Shown: positions 9,652 to 20,198, numbered from the stretch's first letter. The stretch is DNA of 64,000 bases from Actinomycetota bacterium (GCA_009701575.1 WLJX01000004.1:1-64000), one strand, 5' to 3'. Notes: generated by a model from the sequence alone, not told the origin. A program made the numbers and translations.

Positions 9652-9846
9652 TTTGCCAATATGCTCGATCTCTGGGGCATTTGAGCGTAAAAGTTGCTCG
9701 ATTGTTACCGTTTTTTACCCGCATGGCTCTTCATTTTGGCTTCACTCGAGGTTAGCCTTTAGGCAGATTCGGACGCACCCGTTCGGATTCCCATGGGCTG
9801 AGCTTCTCGGTTCCATGGCGAGAGTGCAGTAGAAAGAGTGAATGCA
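9652..9846 (+). promoter_or_regulatory. Leader region with stem-loop before the binding-protein gene
   Basis: Non-coding stretch of about 195 nt between the second permease and the binding protein. I see no terminator and no convincing -35/-10 pair. Near its 3' end, 9791-9818 can fold into a hairpin: arms starting and ending CCATGG, inner CTGAG/CTCGG, loop CTT, with G-U pairs and one bulge. It ends just before the purine-rich AGAAAGAG that probably serves as Shine-Dalgarno. This could raise stability or translation of the binding-protein part of the transcript. That role is inference. Confidence 0.4.
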
Positions 9847-11181
9847 GTGAATCTTCGCAAACCTCTGATTCTCACCGTAGTCGCATCAGCGCTGGTGGGG
9901 TCTCTAGCAATAAGTAGCGTTTCGGCAACTGCCGCCAGCGATCCAGGAGTTACATCCTCTGAAATCGTTCTAGGTATGCAATTGCCACAAACTGGAGCAG
10001 CAAGCCCAGGTTATAACAAGGTAGATGACGCAGCTCGCGCCTACTTTGATTATGTAAATTCAAAGGGCGGAGTAAATGGCCGCAGCATCAAGCTTGTAGT
10101 TAAAGATGATACTTACAAGGCTGGGTTAACAATTAGCACCGCTTCTAAATTAATTAACGAAGATAAGATTTTTGCATTCTTTGGATCAATTGGAACTCAA
10201 ACCCACGTTTCAATCATCAAAGATATTAACCGTCGCAAGATTCCAGATATCTTTGTAAACAGTGGTTACAGCGGTTTCTATACCGATCCTAAGAAGTATC
10301 CAACAACATTTGGTGGTCTTGGAACTTATACCGTTGAGGCGAAGATCCTTGGAAAGTATCTCAAGGAAAAGTACGCTGATAAGAAGATTGGTATTTTGTA
10401 TCAATCCGATGACTTCGGCCGAAATGCTCTTGCTGGATTTACCGCAGCAGGACTTAAGTTTGAAGCTAAGAAAACTTCAGCATCATTCGTTGCTGGAACT
10501 CAAGGCTCACTTGGCTTGGGAACACAAATTGGTCAGCTAAAAGCTAATGGCGTAGATATTGTGATTATCGCTGCTGTTTCTTCAGCTACAGCAGTTGCAT
10601 ATGCAACAGCCAGTGCGCTTGCCTACAAACCAACAAAGTGGGCAGTAATTAGCGTTGGCGCAGATGCCACAACTTTCCAGACAATCCTTGGCGCAAAGGG
10701 CGTACCTGCAGCAACAAGCGCAGCGATGCTTGCTGGAACTATTTCAGCATCACATGCACCAGCTCCTGGCGATGCGACTGATGAATATGTCACTGCATTC
10801 AAGAAGATAAATGAAGACTTCAATAAAGGCGTAGATAAGCGTTGGGACAACAACATCATGCAAGGCATGAATATTGCTTACCTTGCTACTTCTGCACTTA
10901 TGGGAGTTGGAAAAGATCTAACTCGTGCAAAGTTAATTGCTTACCTTGAGAACAATGGTTCAAAGTTAAGCAGCGCAGCATTCGCACCTCTAGGCTATTC
11001 AAAGTCCACTCATGAGGCCTTCACTGGTTTCTGGCTTGGTGAATATGACGCCACAACACTTCTTGCTCCAATTGATGGAAAGCGCGTTGTTTATACAACC
11101 GATTCCGGAACTGGCGAAGTAACTGTTTCCAACTACAAGCGTACAGCTATTGCTGCTGATGCGCTTCCAAAGGTTGCGTGA
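9847..11181 (+). CDS. Branched-chain amino-acid-type ABC transporter substrate-binding protein
   Basis: Secreted ligand-binding component of the importer. About 444 residues. The signal peptide is a basic start (NLRKP), a hydrophobic core, and a probable cleavage near SVSATAASD; there is no lipobox Cys. The mature part opens with the type I periplasmic-binding fold of the LivK family (SSEIVLGMQLPQTGAAS, DYVNSKGGVNGRSIKLVVKDD). I chose the GTG at 9847 because AGAAAGAG lies 8 nt upstream. The ORF-track GTG at 9838 has no properly spaced Shine-Dalgarno. The ligand cannot be read from sequence. Confidence 0.9.
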   Translation: MNLRKPLILTVVASALVGSLAISSVSATAASDPGVTSSEIVLGMQLPQTGAASPGYNKVDDAARAYFDYVNSKGGVNGRSIKLVVKDDTYKAGLTISTASKLINEDKIFAFFGSIGTQTHVSIIKDINRRKIPDIFVNSGYSGFYTDPKKYPTTFGGLGTYTVEAKILGKYLKEKYADKKIGILYQSDDFGRNALAGFTAAGLKFEAKKTSASFVAGTQGSLGLGTQIGQLKANGVDIVIIAAVSSATAVAYATASALAYKPTKWAVISVGADATTFQTILGAKGVPAATSAAMLAGTISASHAPAPGDATDEYVTAFKKINEDFNKGVDKRWDNNIMQGMNIAYLATSALMGVGKDLTRAKLIAYLENNGSKLSSAAFAPLGYSKSTHEAFTGFWLGEYDATTLLAPIDGKRVVYTTDSGTGEVTVSNYKRTAIAADALPKVA

Positions 11182-11188
11182 GGATAAA

Positions 11189-12832
11189 ATGAAAAATATG
11201 AATCTCAAGAAACTAATAGCAACACTTGGTGCAAGCGCAATGATCTCAGCAGGATTGGTAGTCGCAGTTGCGGCGCCAGCTCAAGCTGCAGATCCAGTTT
11301 GTGTTACTGATGCTAAAACTGGAACTATCACTTGCGAAGGCAAGTTGAGTAATGGCGCTGCATATAAGACGATGGTTCCATCTAATTACGATGGAACTTT
11401 CTACTTCTGGCAGCACGGAATTCGTCCTTCCTATCCATATCCAGGATATACACCTCCAAAGGGCGTTGAACAAATGGCCCCAACAAGTGTTAACCACAAG
11501 GTTGATACAACTAAGTCAATGCTCACACTGGGTTATGGCTTAGCTGCGTATGACTGCTCTACAGGTGGCCTACATGGTTGGAACACTGCAGACTGCGTTG
11601 AAATGCTAAATGAATTAGTAACCATTACTAAGTCACGTATTTCAATTAAGAAAACCATTGTTTACGGTGCTTCAATGGCCGGTGTAGTTCTAACGCCTTT
11701 CATTGAGAAGTATCCAAATCAAGCTGATGCAGTTGGAATTCTTGCTGGTTTAACCCCATCAGTTAATAACGAACTTAAATCTGGTTGCGACATGCTCTAC
11801 ATCTTCAGCGTCTTCTTTGATCCAACGATCAAGGGTTGCGGAGTTATGGGAACAAAGGGTCTGCCTGGTCACATGGCTGTTTTAGGTGACTTTCCTAAGG
11901 TTGTTGCACTACTTACGCAATGGAGTAAGGACTCCGGAGCACTTCCACTTGCATATCCTGCAGCTCTAGTTGGTTCAGGAATTCCACAACGTTCTGCGCT
12001 TCTACTTGCAGGACTTATTGCGGGTCTTCCAACTAAATCTGCAAGCTTTGATGGAATTTCAACAAGCACACTTATTCCAGAACAGAGCATCAATGCAACT
12101 CTTGCAATTCTTCAAAATACAGGCGAACTACTTGGAACTGCCTACTTTGGTGGACAAGCGGTTTCTGAAGTTGTAGGTGCAGGTTTCTACGACAACACAA
12201 AGACTGACTTTGCCTCACTTCTATCAGATGCAGATCTAGGCCGATTTAACCTTGGTCTCTCTGGAGATGATGGAATTAATGCAATGCTTGCAATGCTTGC
12301 TGCAGCGCCACGTGTTACTGGAAATGCAGAAGCAATGGCGAAAATTGCTGCACTTGATAAAGCAAAGTTTGATACCTCAAAGCCAGTAGTTCTGCTCTCA
12401 AATGAAGCAGATCGCTTGGTATTGCCAGGTAACACACCGCTTTATCTAAATAAAGCAAAGGCATCCTATGAATCAAAACTTGCTTCATGGGAGAAGAAAT
12501 ATGCTGCCGCAACAACTTCAAGCCAAGTCTCTGCTCTCTTGAAGAGCAAGCCGGTTTGGAACACAGTGGCAATGTATGCGCTGACTCCTGAAACTTACAC
12601 AAAGTTCACAGCAGCTGGGCTTCCAGATTCAAAGGCCGCAATCTCACCATCAGGTGTTGGCCATGAGTCATTCACCAAAGATCAGCTAATGCTTTGGGTT
12701 CGTGTTCTTGCTTCATCAGCAAAGACTGGAAAAGTCCCAAGTCAAGGTGTCATGAGTTCATTATTGGCTGCAACTCCGTATCTAAATACTGATCCGGATT
12801 ACCAACCAAATGAGTTGAAGTATCAGGATTAA
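11189..12832 (+). CDS. Secreted alpha/beta-hydrolase-like protein
   Basis: 547 residues. A clear signal peptide (MKNMNLKKLIATLG, hydrophobic core, cleavage around APAQAADP) sends it outside. A GxSxG-type nucleophile elbow, VYGASMAGVVL, lies near residue 165. Later NEADRLVLPG and GVGHESF offer the acid and the His of a catalytic triad. Several Cys suggest disulfides. I cannot name the family or substrate; esterase or peptidase are both possible. It starts 7 nt after the binding-protein stop with AGGATAAA as a weak Shine-Dalgarno and ends before a terminator, so it belongs to the importer operon. It may release the imported molecule. The track start at 11150 lies inside the upstream gene. Confidence 0.75.
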   Translation: MKNMNLKKLIATLGASAMISAGLVVAVAAPAQAADPVCVTDAKTGTITCEGKLSNGAAYKTMVPSNYDGTFYFWQHGIRPSYPYPGYTPPKGVEQMAPTSVNHKVDTTKSMLTLGYGLAAYDCSTGGLHGWNTADCVEMLNELVTITKSRISIKKTIVYGASMAGVVLTPFIEKYPNQADAVGILAGLTPSVNNELKSGCDMLYIFSVFFDPTIKGCGVMGTKGLPGHMAVLGDFPKVVALLTQWSKDSGALPLAYPAALVGSGIPQRSALLLAGLIAGLPTKSASFDGISTSTLIPEQSINATLAILQNTGELLGTAYFGGQAVSEVVGAGFYDNTKTDFASLLSDADLGRFNLGLSGDDGINAMLAMLAAAPRVTGNAEAMAKIAALDKAKFDTSKPVVLLSNEADRLVLPGNTPLYLNKAKASYESKLASWEKKYAAATTSSQVSALLKSKPVWNTVAMYALTPETYTKFTAAGLPDSKAAISPSGVGHESFTKDQLMLWVRVLASSAKTGKVPSQGVMSSLLAATPYLNTDPDYQPNELKYQD

Positions 12833-12852
12833 ATCCTGAACAACTAGAAATT

Positions 12853-12883
12853 GCGGGGTCAGTTAATTCTGGCCCCGCTTTTT
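12853..12883 (+). terminator. Rho-independent terminator of the ABC importer/hydrolase operon
   Basis: Stem GCGGGGTCAG / CTGGCCCCGC (one G-T pair), loop TTAATT, followed by TTTTT. It lies 20 nt after the hydrolase stop and separates the insert from the tRNA-modification genes. Confidence 0.9.
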
Positions 12884-12909
12884 CATGAAATCGTCTTTAA
12901 ATATTTGGG

Positions 12910-12915
12910 TAACCT
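12910..12915 (+). promoter_or_regulatory. Putative -10 (TAACCT) for leaderless tsaE
   Basis: TAACCT is followed by exactly 6 nt and the GTG of tsaE, with no Shine-Dalgarno, matching the leaderless spacing seen at many first genes in this window. Confidence 0.5.
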
Positions 12916-12921
12916 TCTCTT

Positions 12922-13362
12922 GTGGCTGAGATAAATAGCGTTGAAGAGATGTTCTCTTTCGGACGAGCAGTTGGCGAGCAACTCAAATCCGGGGATTTAA
13001 TTCTTTTATCTGGCCCACTTGGCGCTGGCAAGACCGCACTAACTCAAGGAATTGGCCGAGCGTTGGGTATTGAAAATGTAACTTCGCCAACCTTTGTTAT
13101 CTCGAGAATTCATCCTGGAAAGATCCCATTAGTTCATGTCGATGCCTATCGATTACAAGGCGAAGCAACTGCAATCTTTGATGATTTAGATTTAGAGAGT
13201 TATTTAGCTACGAGCATCACCGTTGTCGAATGGGGTGAAGGACTAGCAGACCGACTTGCTGATCAGTATCTAGAAATAAAAATTGAATTCGGTGAGAGCG
13301 ATGACCTGAGAATTGTTTCAATAATTGGCCATGGCGAGCGTTTTGCAGGTTTCAAAGCATGA
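12922..13362 (+). CDS. tsaE: tRNA t6A biosynthesis ATPase TsaE
   Basis: P-loop ATPase that supports threonylcarbamoyl transfer to A37 of ANN-decoding tRNAs together with TsaB and TsaD. 146 residues. Walker A SGPLGAGKTALTQGIG near residue 32, the TSPTFVI motif, the conserved HVDAYRL and VEWGE are all present. The start is GTG, probably leaderless. It overlaps the next gene by 4 nt (ATGA). Confidence 0.95.
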   Translation: MAEINSVEEMFSFGRAVGEQLKSGDLILLSGPLGAGKTALTQGIGRALGIENVTSPTFVISRIHPGKIPLVHVDAYRLQGEATAIFDDLDLESYLATSITVVEWGEGLADRLADQYLEIKIEFGESDDLRIVSIIGHGERFAGFKA

Positions 13363-14354
13363 GCACATATTTACTTCTTGATACCTCAACTTCTCGTACA
13401 AGTGTTGTAATAGTTAAGAACGGTGAAGTTGTTTTCAGTGAATATAGCGATGGCGCTCTTTCACATGGCGAAACACTTCCCAAACTTGTCGTAGCTGCGC
13501 TAAAAGTTGCGTCACAAATAGATGAAGTAATCGTTGGTATGGGGCCAGGTCCTTTTACTGGACTTCGAGTCGGAATTTCATTCGCCCAAAGTTTCGCTTT
13601 TGCTCGTGGAATCAAGTGGCAAGGTGTCTGCAGCCTTGATGCCATTGCTAGCCAATTTTCCGATAAAGATTTTCTGGTTGCGGTAGATGCGCGTCGCAAA
13701 GAAGTTTTCTACGCCAGATATACCGATGGCGTTCGGATTGGTGAACCAAATGTGTGTCAACCTTCTCAGCTTGATGCGTTGCAAATTCCAATTTATGGTG
13801 AAGCGCTAAATCAATTTCCAGATCCTTCAGCATTTGTAGATATTGCTAATTCGAATAAAACTTATTCGGCACCTATTTATGTTCGTAGACCTGATGCTTA
13901 CCCTGCGCCAGTCGGTGTGAAATTTAGGCCAATGACTCAACTTGATTTGGTTCCAGCATTTGCTATTGAGAAAGCGGCATATGGAAAAGATGGTTGGTCG
14001 ATGGCCCAACTCAAAGAAGAATATGCCGGTAGCGATCGAATGTATGTTGCTGCTGAATTTGGTGGTGAGCTAATTTCATACGCCGGCGTATTTAATTTAG
14101 CTGGGGTTGCTGATGTTCTAACGCTTACGGTTGCCGATGGGCATCGCCGTAAAGGTATCGGGCGCGAGTTATTAAGACGTTTGATTGACTGGTCCCGTAC
14201 CCAAAAGTGTGAAGCGATAATGCTTGAAGTTCGCGTCGGCAATGAAGAGGCGATTCCTCTTTACACATCATTCGGTTTTATCGAAATTTCACGCCGCAAG
14301 GATTATTACGGGCCAGGTAAGACTGCGATCGTTATGCGCAAGGAGTTGAAATGA
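13359..14354 (+). CDS. tsaB: TsaB-RimI fusion: t6A complex subunit TsaB joined to GNAT N-acetyltransferase
   Basis: 331 residues, two domains. Residues 1 to about 185 are TsaB ([30 protein letters not shown]), the partner that scaffolds TsaD. Residues about 187-331 are a GNAT acetyltransferase of the RimI type: [13 protein letters not shown], acetyl-CoA loop [14 protein letters not shown] and the C-terminal [16 protein letters not shown]. RimI acetylates the N-terminal Ala of ribosomal protein S18. In many bacteria tsaB and rimI are adjacent separate genes; here they are one ORF with no frameshift. It overlaps tsaE and tsaD by 4 nt each, so the three form one translation-coupled operon. Confidence 0.93.
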   Translation: MSTYLLLDTSTSRTSVVIVKNGEVVFSEYSDGALSHGETLPKLVVAALKVASQIDEVIVGMGPGPFTGLRVGISFAQSFAFARGIKWQGVCSLDAIASQFSDKDFLVAVDARRKEVFYARYTDGVRIGEPNVCQPSQLDALQIPIYGEALNQFPDPSAFVDIANSNKTYSAPIYVRRPDAYPAPVGVKFRPMTQLDLVPAFAIEKAAYGKDGWSMAQLKEEYAGSDRMYVAAEFGGELISYAGVFNLAGVADVLTLTVADGHRRKGIGRELLRRLIDWSRTQKCEAIMLEVRVGNEEAIPLYTSFGFIEISRRKDYYGPGKTAIVMRKELK

Positions 14355-15388
14355 AAAACTCTGATGCTCTTGTATTAGGTATTGAAACATCGTGTGATGA
14401 AACGGCTGTTGGAATTGTTTCGGGTCGCAAATTATTAGCAAATGTAATTTCATCCAGCGTTGAAGAACATGCCAGATTCGGCGGGGTTGTCCCAGAAATC
14501 GCAAGCCGGGCACATTTAGAAGCAATGCCTAACGTTATAAAACAAGCGTTAAGTGAAGCCAGAGTTTCCATTGAAGATATCGATGCTTTTGCGGTGACTG
14601 CTGGACCAGGGTTAATTGGAGCTCTTTTAGTTGGAACTTCAAGTGCATCAGGCCTTGCACTTGCGATGGATAAGCCACTTTATGGAGTTAATCATTTATC
14701 AGCCCACATCGCGGTTGACTCGCTCAATTCGGATCATGAATTGAATCCAGCAATTGCGTTGTTAGTTAGTGGTGGCCACAGTTCAATCTTGCAGGTAAAT
14801 GACCTAACGAGTGATGTAATAACACTGGGTTCAACTATTGATGATGCCGCAGGCGAGGCCTTCGACAAAATTGCCAGAATTTTGGAACTTGGTTTTCCTG
14901 GTGGCCCAGCAATTGATCTTGATGCAAAATCCGGTAACCCAAACGCAATTGAATTTCCACGCGGTCTAACACTTGCTCGCGATTTAGTGGAACATAAATA
15001 TGATTTCTCATTCTCGGGTTTAAAAACTGCGGTATCAAGATATTTAGCAAAGACTCCTGAATATATCCGCGCCGATGTTTCGGCTTCGTTTCAAGAAGCA
15101 GTGGTAGAAGTACTTTTACTTAAGGCAATTGCAGCGGCCAAAGAGGTTGGGATCGACACCTTAATAATTGCTGGTGGGGTAGCGGCAAATAGCAGACTTC
15201 GGGCCTTGGCCCAAGAACGGGCCGATAAGGCCGGAATTCAACTACGAATTCCACCAATGAACTTGTGTACCGATAACGGAGCAATGGTTGCAGCCATCGG
15301 TTCATTGGCTGTAGCGAAGGGTTTAAGGCCCTCAGAGCTTGGTTTTGAGGCTAATTCCAGCTCAGGTATTACAAGACCCATCTTTTGA
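14351..15388 (+). CDS. tsaD: tRNA N6-adenosine threonylcarbamoyltransferase TsaD
   Basis: Catalytic subunit that transfers the threonylcarbamoyl group to tRNA A37. 345 residues, ASKHA fold. Seen: [14 protein letters not shown] at the start, the metal-binding His motifs (SRAHLE and NHLSAHI), LVSGGHSS, the [14 protein letters not shown] loop, and [11 protein letters not shown] near the C-terminus. It overlaps the fusion gene upstream (ATGA). The -35 of the groES promoter sits across its stop codon. Confidence 0.97.
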   Translation: MKNSDALVLGIETSCDETAVGIVSGRKLLANVISSSVEEHARFGGVVPEIASRAHLEAMPNVIKQALSEARVSIEDIDAFAVTAGPGLIGALLVGTSSASGLALAMDKPLYGVNHLSAHIAVDSLNSDHELNPAIALLVSGGHSSILQVNDLTSDVITLGSTIDDAAGEAFDKIARILELGFPGGPAIDLDAKSGNPNAIEFPRGLTLARDLVEHKYDFSFSGLKTAVSRYLAKTPEYIRADVSASFQEAVVEVLLLKAIAAAKEVGIDTLIIAGGVAANSRLRALAQERADKAGIQLRIPPMNLCTDNGAMVAAIGSLAVAKGLRPSELGFEANSSSGITRPIF

Positions 15389-15413
15389 CGCCTAGCCAGC
15401 CCTGCTTTAGAGT
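15385..15413 (+). promoter_or_regulatory. Sigma-70-type promoter of groES-groEL
   Basis: TTGACG at 15385-15390, 17-nt spacer, TAGAGT at 15408-15413. Transcription would start near 15420, inside the CIRCE element, so HrcA binding would block it. Confidence 0.8.
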
Positions 15414-15418
15414 TTGCG

Positions 15419-15445
15419 TTAGCACTCGAAGGGTGAGTCTGCTAA
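15419..15445 (+). promoter_or_regulatory. CIRCE operator (HrcA site)
   Basis: TTAGCACTC, 9-nt spacer, GTCTGCTAA. The left arm is a perfect match to the CIRCE consensus TTAGCACTC-N9-GAGTGCTAA, and the right arm matches at 7 of 9 positions. Placed at the predicted start site of groES, as expected for HrcA heat-shock repression. hrcA itself is not in this window. Confidence 0.9.
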
Positions 15446-15479
15446 TTTGAGTAGAGCCCACAAATATGAAGGAGCAATC

Positions 15480-15776
15480 ATGGCCGTAACCATCAAGCCG
15501 CTTGAAGATCGCCTAGTTGTAAAGGCAAATGAAGCCGAGCAAACAACAGCATCAGGTTTAGTAATTCCAGATACCGCAAAAGAGAAGCCACAAGAAGGCA
15601 CTGTAATTGCAGTTGGCCCAGGTCGTTTCGATGATGGCGTGCGCACACCAATGGATGTAAAAGTTGGCGATGTAGTTCTTTATAGCAAGTACGGCGGAAC
15701 TGAAGTTAAGTACAACAACGAGGAATACCTTGTTCTTTCAGCTCGCGATGTACTAGCAATTATTGAAAAGAAGTAA
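15480..15776 (+). CDS. groES: Co-chaperonin GroES
   Basis: 98 residues, starting [15 protein letters not shown]. The mobile loop region ([19 protein letters not shown]) and the [14 protein letters not shown] strand are typical. The start is the ATG at 15480, with AAGGAG 5 nt upstream; the track start at 15447 would add 11 residues not found in GroES. Forms the heptameric lid of the chaperonin encoded next. Under the CIRCE/sigma-70 promoter. Confidence 0.98.
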   Translation: MAVTIKPLEDRLVVKANEAEQTTASGLVIPDTAKEKPQEGTVIAVGPGRFDDGVRTPMDVKVGDVVLYSKYGGTEVKYNNEEYLVLSARDVLAIIEKK

Positions 15777-15779
15777 TAA

Positions 15780-17417
<1,638 letters not shown>

Positions 17418-17443
17418 TTAGCCATTAATTAACGCTTAAATTT

Positions 17444-17479
17444 AAGGCCCCAAACTTTCATTAGTGCGGGGCCTTATTT
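17444..17479 (+). terminator. Terminator after groEL
   Basis: Stem AAGGCCCC / GGGGCCTT with a 16-nt loop, followed by ATTTATT. It lies 27 nt after the groEL stop. Confidence 0.75.
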
Positions 17480-17484
17480 ATTGG

Positions 17485-17490
17485 TTTAAT
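17485..17490 (+). promoter_or_regulatory. Putative -10 (TTTAAT) for leaderless ROK kinase gene
   Basis: TTTAAT differs from TATAAT at one position and ends exactly 6 nt before the ATG at 17497. No Shine-Dalgarno is present between them. Confidence 0.45.
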
Positions 17491-17496
17491 TAGCAC

Positions 17497-18261
17497 ATGG
17501 CAAATTCCCCAATAATGACGCTCAGCATTGATTGCGGCGGACTTAGTATCAAGGCCTCGGTCCTTGATGAAGATGGCACGATGCATGCCCCTGCAATCGC
17601 AGTGCCAACCCCATATCCACTTACTCCGCTGGATCTCATCAACGTCTTTAAAGATATTGCCTCAAAACTACCTAAAGCAGATCGCATAACAGTTGGCTTT
17701 CCGGGAATGGTTCGCCACGGAGTTGTTGTAAATACCCCACATTATGTAAATGTAAAAGGGCCGCGCACCAAAGTTGATCCAGAGCTGTTCTATGCCTGGA
17801 AGGGTTTAGATTTTAGAAGTCAGGTCGAAGAAACTTTTAAGCTTCCAACCTTGATGTTAAATGATGCTGAGGTCCATGGCGCTGGCGTTGTTGCTGGCTC
17901 TGGCTTTGAAGTTGTTTTAACCCTTGGAACCGGACTTGGTTGCGCAGTATTTGATGGTGGAAAACTTGCACCCCATATTGAACTTTCACATGCTCCGATT
18001 CGTCGATCAACAATTTATGACGAATGGATTGGTGAGCACGAACGTCGTCGCCTTGGCGATTCATTCTGGTCTCGCCGAATTCGCGCGATGGTTACAGATT
18101 TGCGCCCAGTATTTCACTGGGATCGACTCTATTTAGGTGGCGGAAATGCCCGCCGAATTACACCTTATGTCTTAGAACTGATTGGCGATGATGTTGTTAT
18201 CGTGCCAAATGCTGCCGGAATTGTTGGCGGCGTTCGGGCATGGAATTTAACTCGCGTTTAA
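17497..18261 (+). CDS. ROK-family sugar kinase, polyphosphate-glucokinase-like
   Basis: 254 residues. Phosphate-1 motif LSIDCGGLSIKASVLDEDG, GFPGMVRHGVV, the catalytic MLNDAEVHG, TLGTGLGCAVF and the closing PNAAGIVGGVRAW follow the layout of actinobacterial PpgK, which phosphorylates glucose with polyphosphate or ATP. The Cys/His zinc motif found in many ROK repressors is not visible, and there is no DNA-binding domain. It probably starts without a leader. It precedes the acid-sugar island and could serve it, but general glucose phosphorylation is as likely. Confidence 0.8.
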   Translation: MANSPIMTLSIDCGGLSIKASVLDEDGTMHAPAIAVPTPYPLTPLDLINVFKDIASKLPKADRITVGFPGMVRHGVVVNTPHYVNVKGPRTKVDPELFYAWKGLDFRSQVEETFKLPTLMLNDAEVHGAGVVAGSGFEVVLTLGTGLGCAVFDGGKLAPHIELSHAPIRRSTIYDEWIGEHERRRLGDSFWSRRIRAMVTDLRPVFHWDRLYLGGGNARRITPYVLELIGDDVVIVPNAAGIVGGVRAWNLTRV

Positions 18262-18293
18262 AAGGTCTCGATTTATTTCGGCCGGCAAACCAC

Positions 18294-18323
18294 TTGCCAT
18301 TGTTATCATAGATAATCTATAAT
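18294..18323 (+). promoter_or_regulatory. Promoter with overlapping palindrome before the first dehydratase gene
   Basis: TTGCCA (18294-18299), 18-nt spacer, perfect TATAAT (18318-18323). The palindrome ATAGAT-A-ATCTAT at 18308-18320 overlaps the -10, the right place for a repressor site. The core ATAGATAATCT recurs in the promoter at 21402-21435 on the far side of the gntR gene, so the GntR protein encoded between them is the likely binder. Confidence 0.75.
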
Positions 18324-18351
18324 CCTCTTCAATTACAAAGGGGCGATGGCT

Positions 18352-19530
18352 ATGATTATTGAGTCTGTGGATCTTTTTTACGTACGCATGCCAGAGGTTT
18401 TGGATATTGGGGATGGAAGCCAAGATGGCTTAGTTTTTCGAGTTCGAGCCGGAGGATTTGAAGGCTTCGGTGAAGCAGTTGCATCGCCTCTAACCTCAAT
18501 AGCAAGTTGGATCGCTCCAATGTCACACAGTGGGTGCCATCCAGTTATTGATTCTGTACTTGGTTCAAAGCTTGATTCACCGGCTGATATTCAGGCCATC
18601 GCAGACAGAGTAAGGGCGCAATCGTTTTATGGAATTATTCAGAGTGATTTAACTTTCTCTGGAATTGAAATCGCGCTCTGGGATTTGTTAGGTCGGGCCA
18701 AAGAACAACCTATCTACGAGCTTTTGGGGTATCGAAGTTCAGAGAAGAAATTGCCTTACGCGTCAGTCCTATTTGGGGATAGCCCAGCAGAGACGCTAGA
18801 AAAAGCAAGATCTATGCGCACCCGTGGTTTCTCCGCAATTAAATTTGGTTGGGGACCATTTGGACGTGGCTCTGTTGAACAGGATGCCGAACATATATTT
18901 GCCGCTCGCGAAGGAATTGGAAGTGACGGTCATTTAATGATCGATGCTGGAACTGTTTTCGGAGATGACGTTGATGCAGCAGCCCTTCGGTTGAAAGCGC
19001 TATCTGAGGCGAAAGTAAAATGGTACGAAGAACCAGTATCAGCCGCTGCTATTTCGCTATACAAGAATTTGTCGTTACGTACTCCAAAGGTTCCACTGGC
19101 TGGGGGAGAGGGAGCACACAATCGATATCAGGCCGAGCATTTAATTGATCAAGGTGGAGTTGAGTACATTCAGATTGATACTGGATATATCGGCGGAATT
19201 GGACCAGCCTACAAAGTTGCTCAACATGCGGTGAAGCAAGGAGTCCAATTTGTTAATCACACTTTTACTTCTCATTCCGCACTGGCAGCCTCGATGCACC
19301 CATTTGCTGGCTTGAAAGAGTTCTGGCTTGCCGAATATCCAATGGAACCGAAGGCGCTATGTGCAGAAATGAATAAGAACAAGATTGAAATTCAGAGTGA
19401 TGGAATGATTCAAGTTCCAGAACGTCCTGGTCTTGGCATTGATTTTGATACTGAAACTATTAAAAAGTATTTAGTTGAAATTGAGATCAAAGATTCTGGA
19501 AAGGTTCTTTACAAGACCCCAACTATTTAA
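18352..19530 (+). CDS. Enolase-superfamily (mandelate racemase/muconate lactonizing type) enzyme, probable acid-sugar dehydratase
   Basis: About 392 residues. Numbering from the track start 18346: metal ligands at about D200 (MIDAG), E228 (WYEEP) and E255 (GGEGAH), and the Asp-His dyad D278 (IQIDTGYIGG) and H305 (VNHTFTSH) typical of the mandelate-racemase subgroup. The Lys-x-Lys motif is reduced to one Lys (AIKFGWG, K166). Such enzymes dehydrate aldonic or aldaric acids; the exact substrate is not readable. I prefer the ATG at 18352, 8 nt after AAAGGGG, over 18346. It ends sharing TTAA with the convergent gntR gene. It is related to the second enzyme at 20224. Confidence 0.85.
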   Translation: MIIESVDLFYVRMPEVLDIGDGSQDGLVFRVRAGGFEGFGEAVASPLTSIASWIAPMSHSGCHPVIDSVLGSKLDSPADIQAIADRVRAQSFYGIIQSDLTFSGIEIALWDLLGRAKEQPIYELLGYRSSEKKLPYASVLFGDSPAETLEKARSMRTRGFSAIKFGWGPFGRGSVEQDAEHIFAAREGIGSDGHLMIDAGTVFGDDVDAAALRLKALSEAKVKWYEEPVSAAAISLYKNLSLRTPKVPLAGGEGAHNRYQAEHLIDQGGVEYIQIDTGYIGGIGPAYKVAQHAVKQGVQFVNHTFTSHSALAASMHPFAGLKEFWLAEYPMEPKALCAEMNKNKIEIQSDGMIQVPERPGLGIDFDTETIKKYLVEIEIKDSGKVLYKTPTI

Positions 19531-20192
19531 ACGCTCTTTCCATCAACTTTTTTTGAGATCCGAGTTTGAACTGTTCCGATTATGTGCCATTTAAGTATTT
19601 CATCAATCTTTGTTGGCGAACCAGTTGTTAGGACTTCAAGTAGGGCTGCGTGCTCGGATGCTTGCTTGGATAAACTTGGACTAGGTCCGTATTTATAGAA
19701 TTCCAAGCGAACTCTAGATAAGACGGCCTTCCACAAGTTAAGAGTTTGCGTTGAGGCTGCAACTTCCATGGTTATTGTATGGAATTTAATATCCGCTTCA
19801 TTGACCATTTTAATATTCTTTAACTTGGCTCCAGCGCGCATCTGTTCAATTTGATTTTGAAGTTCTTTGACTACATAAGGAGTAAATTTAGCGCGCGCAT
19901 TTCGTAACGCAAATTGCTCCATGACCAGGCGAACTGGTAGCAACATATGCAGAAACTCTTCGTTTGAAATGGAAGTAACGAAGACGCCACGATTGGGAAT
20001 ATGTTCAAGAAGGCCCTCGCTCTCAAGATCACGCATGGCTTCGCGAACGGGTCCAGGACTACATTTGAATTTTTCGGCAACCTCATTCTGTTTCACCTGA
20101 GAACCTGGCATTAGTTCGCCAGAGATGATTTGTTCACGAAGAAAGTGCGCAACACTTGAACGCTGCGAGATTGGTTGTTTACTTAAGGACAT
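19527..20192 (-). CDS. GntR-family transcriptional regulator (FCD/FadR type)
   Basis: 221 residues. Residues about 10-75 form the GntR winged helix (VAHFLREQIISGELMPGSQV, FKCSPGPVREAMRDLESEGLL, RGVFVTSIS). The remainder is an all-helical FCD ligand domain, with His/Asp positions (FHTITMEVA and later SEHAALLEVL) that usually hold a metal and bind an organic acid. It lies between two dehydratase genes and two copies of a related palindrome, so it is probably the acid-sensing repressor of the island. TAGACT lies exactly 6 nt before its ATG, so it may also be transcribed alone without a leader. Confidence 0.9.
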   Translation of the reverse strand: MSLSKQPISQRSSVAHFLREQIISGELMPGSQVKQNEVAEKFKCSPGPVREAMRDLESEGLLEHIPNRGVFVTSISNEEFLHMLLPVRLVMEQFALRNARAKFTPYVVKELQNQIEQMRAGAKLKNIKMVNEADIKFHTITMEVAASTQTLNLWKAVLSRVRLEFYKYGPSPSLSKQASEHAALLEVLTTGSPTKIDEILKWHIIGTVQTRISKKVDGKSV

Positions 20193-20198
20193 CGGATA

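Noticed and set aside
9652-9846. Known riboswitch or tRNA in the long gap before the binding-protein gene
   Set aside because: No cloverleaf and no conserved riboswitch core seen; only a simple hairpin.
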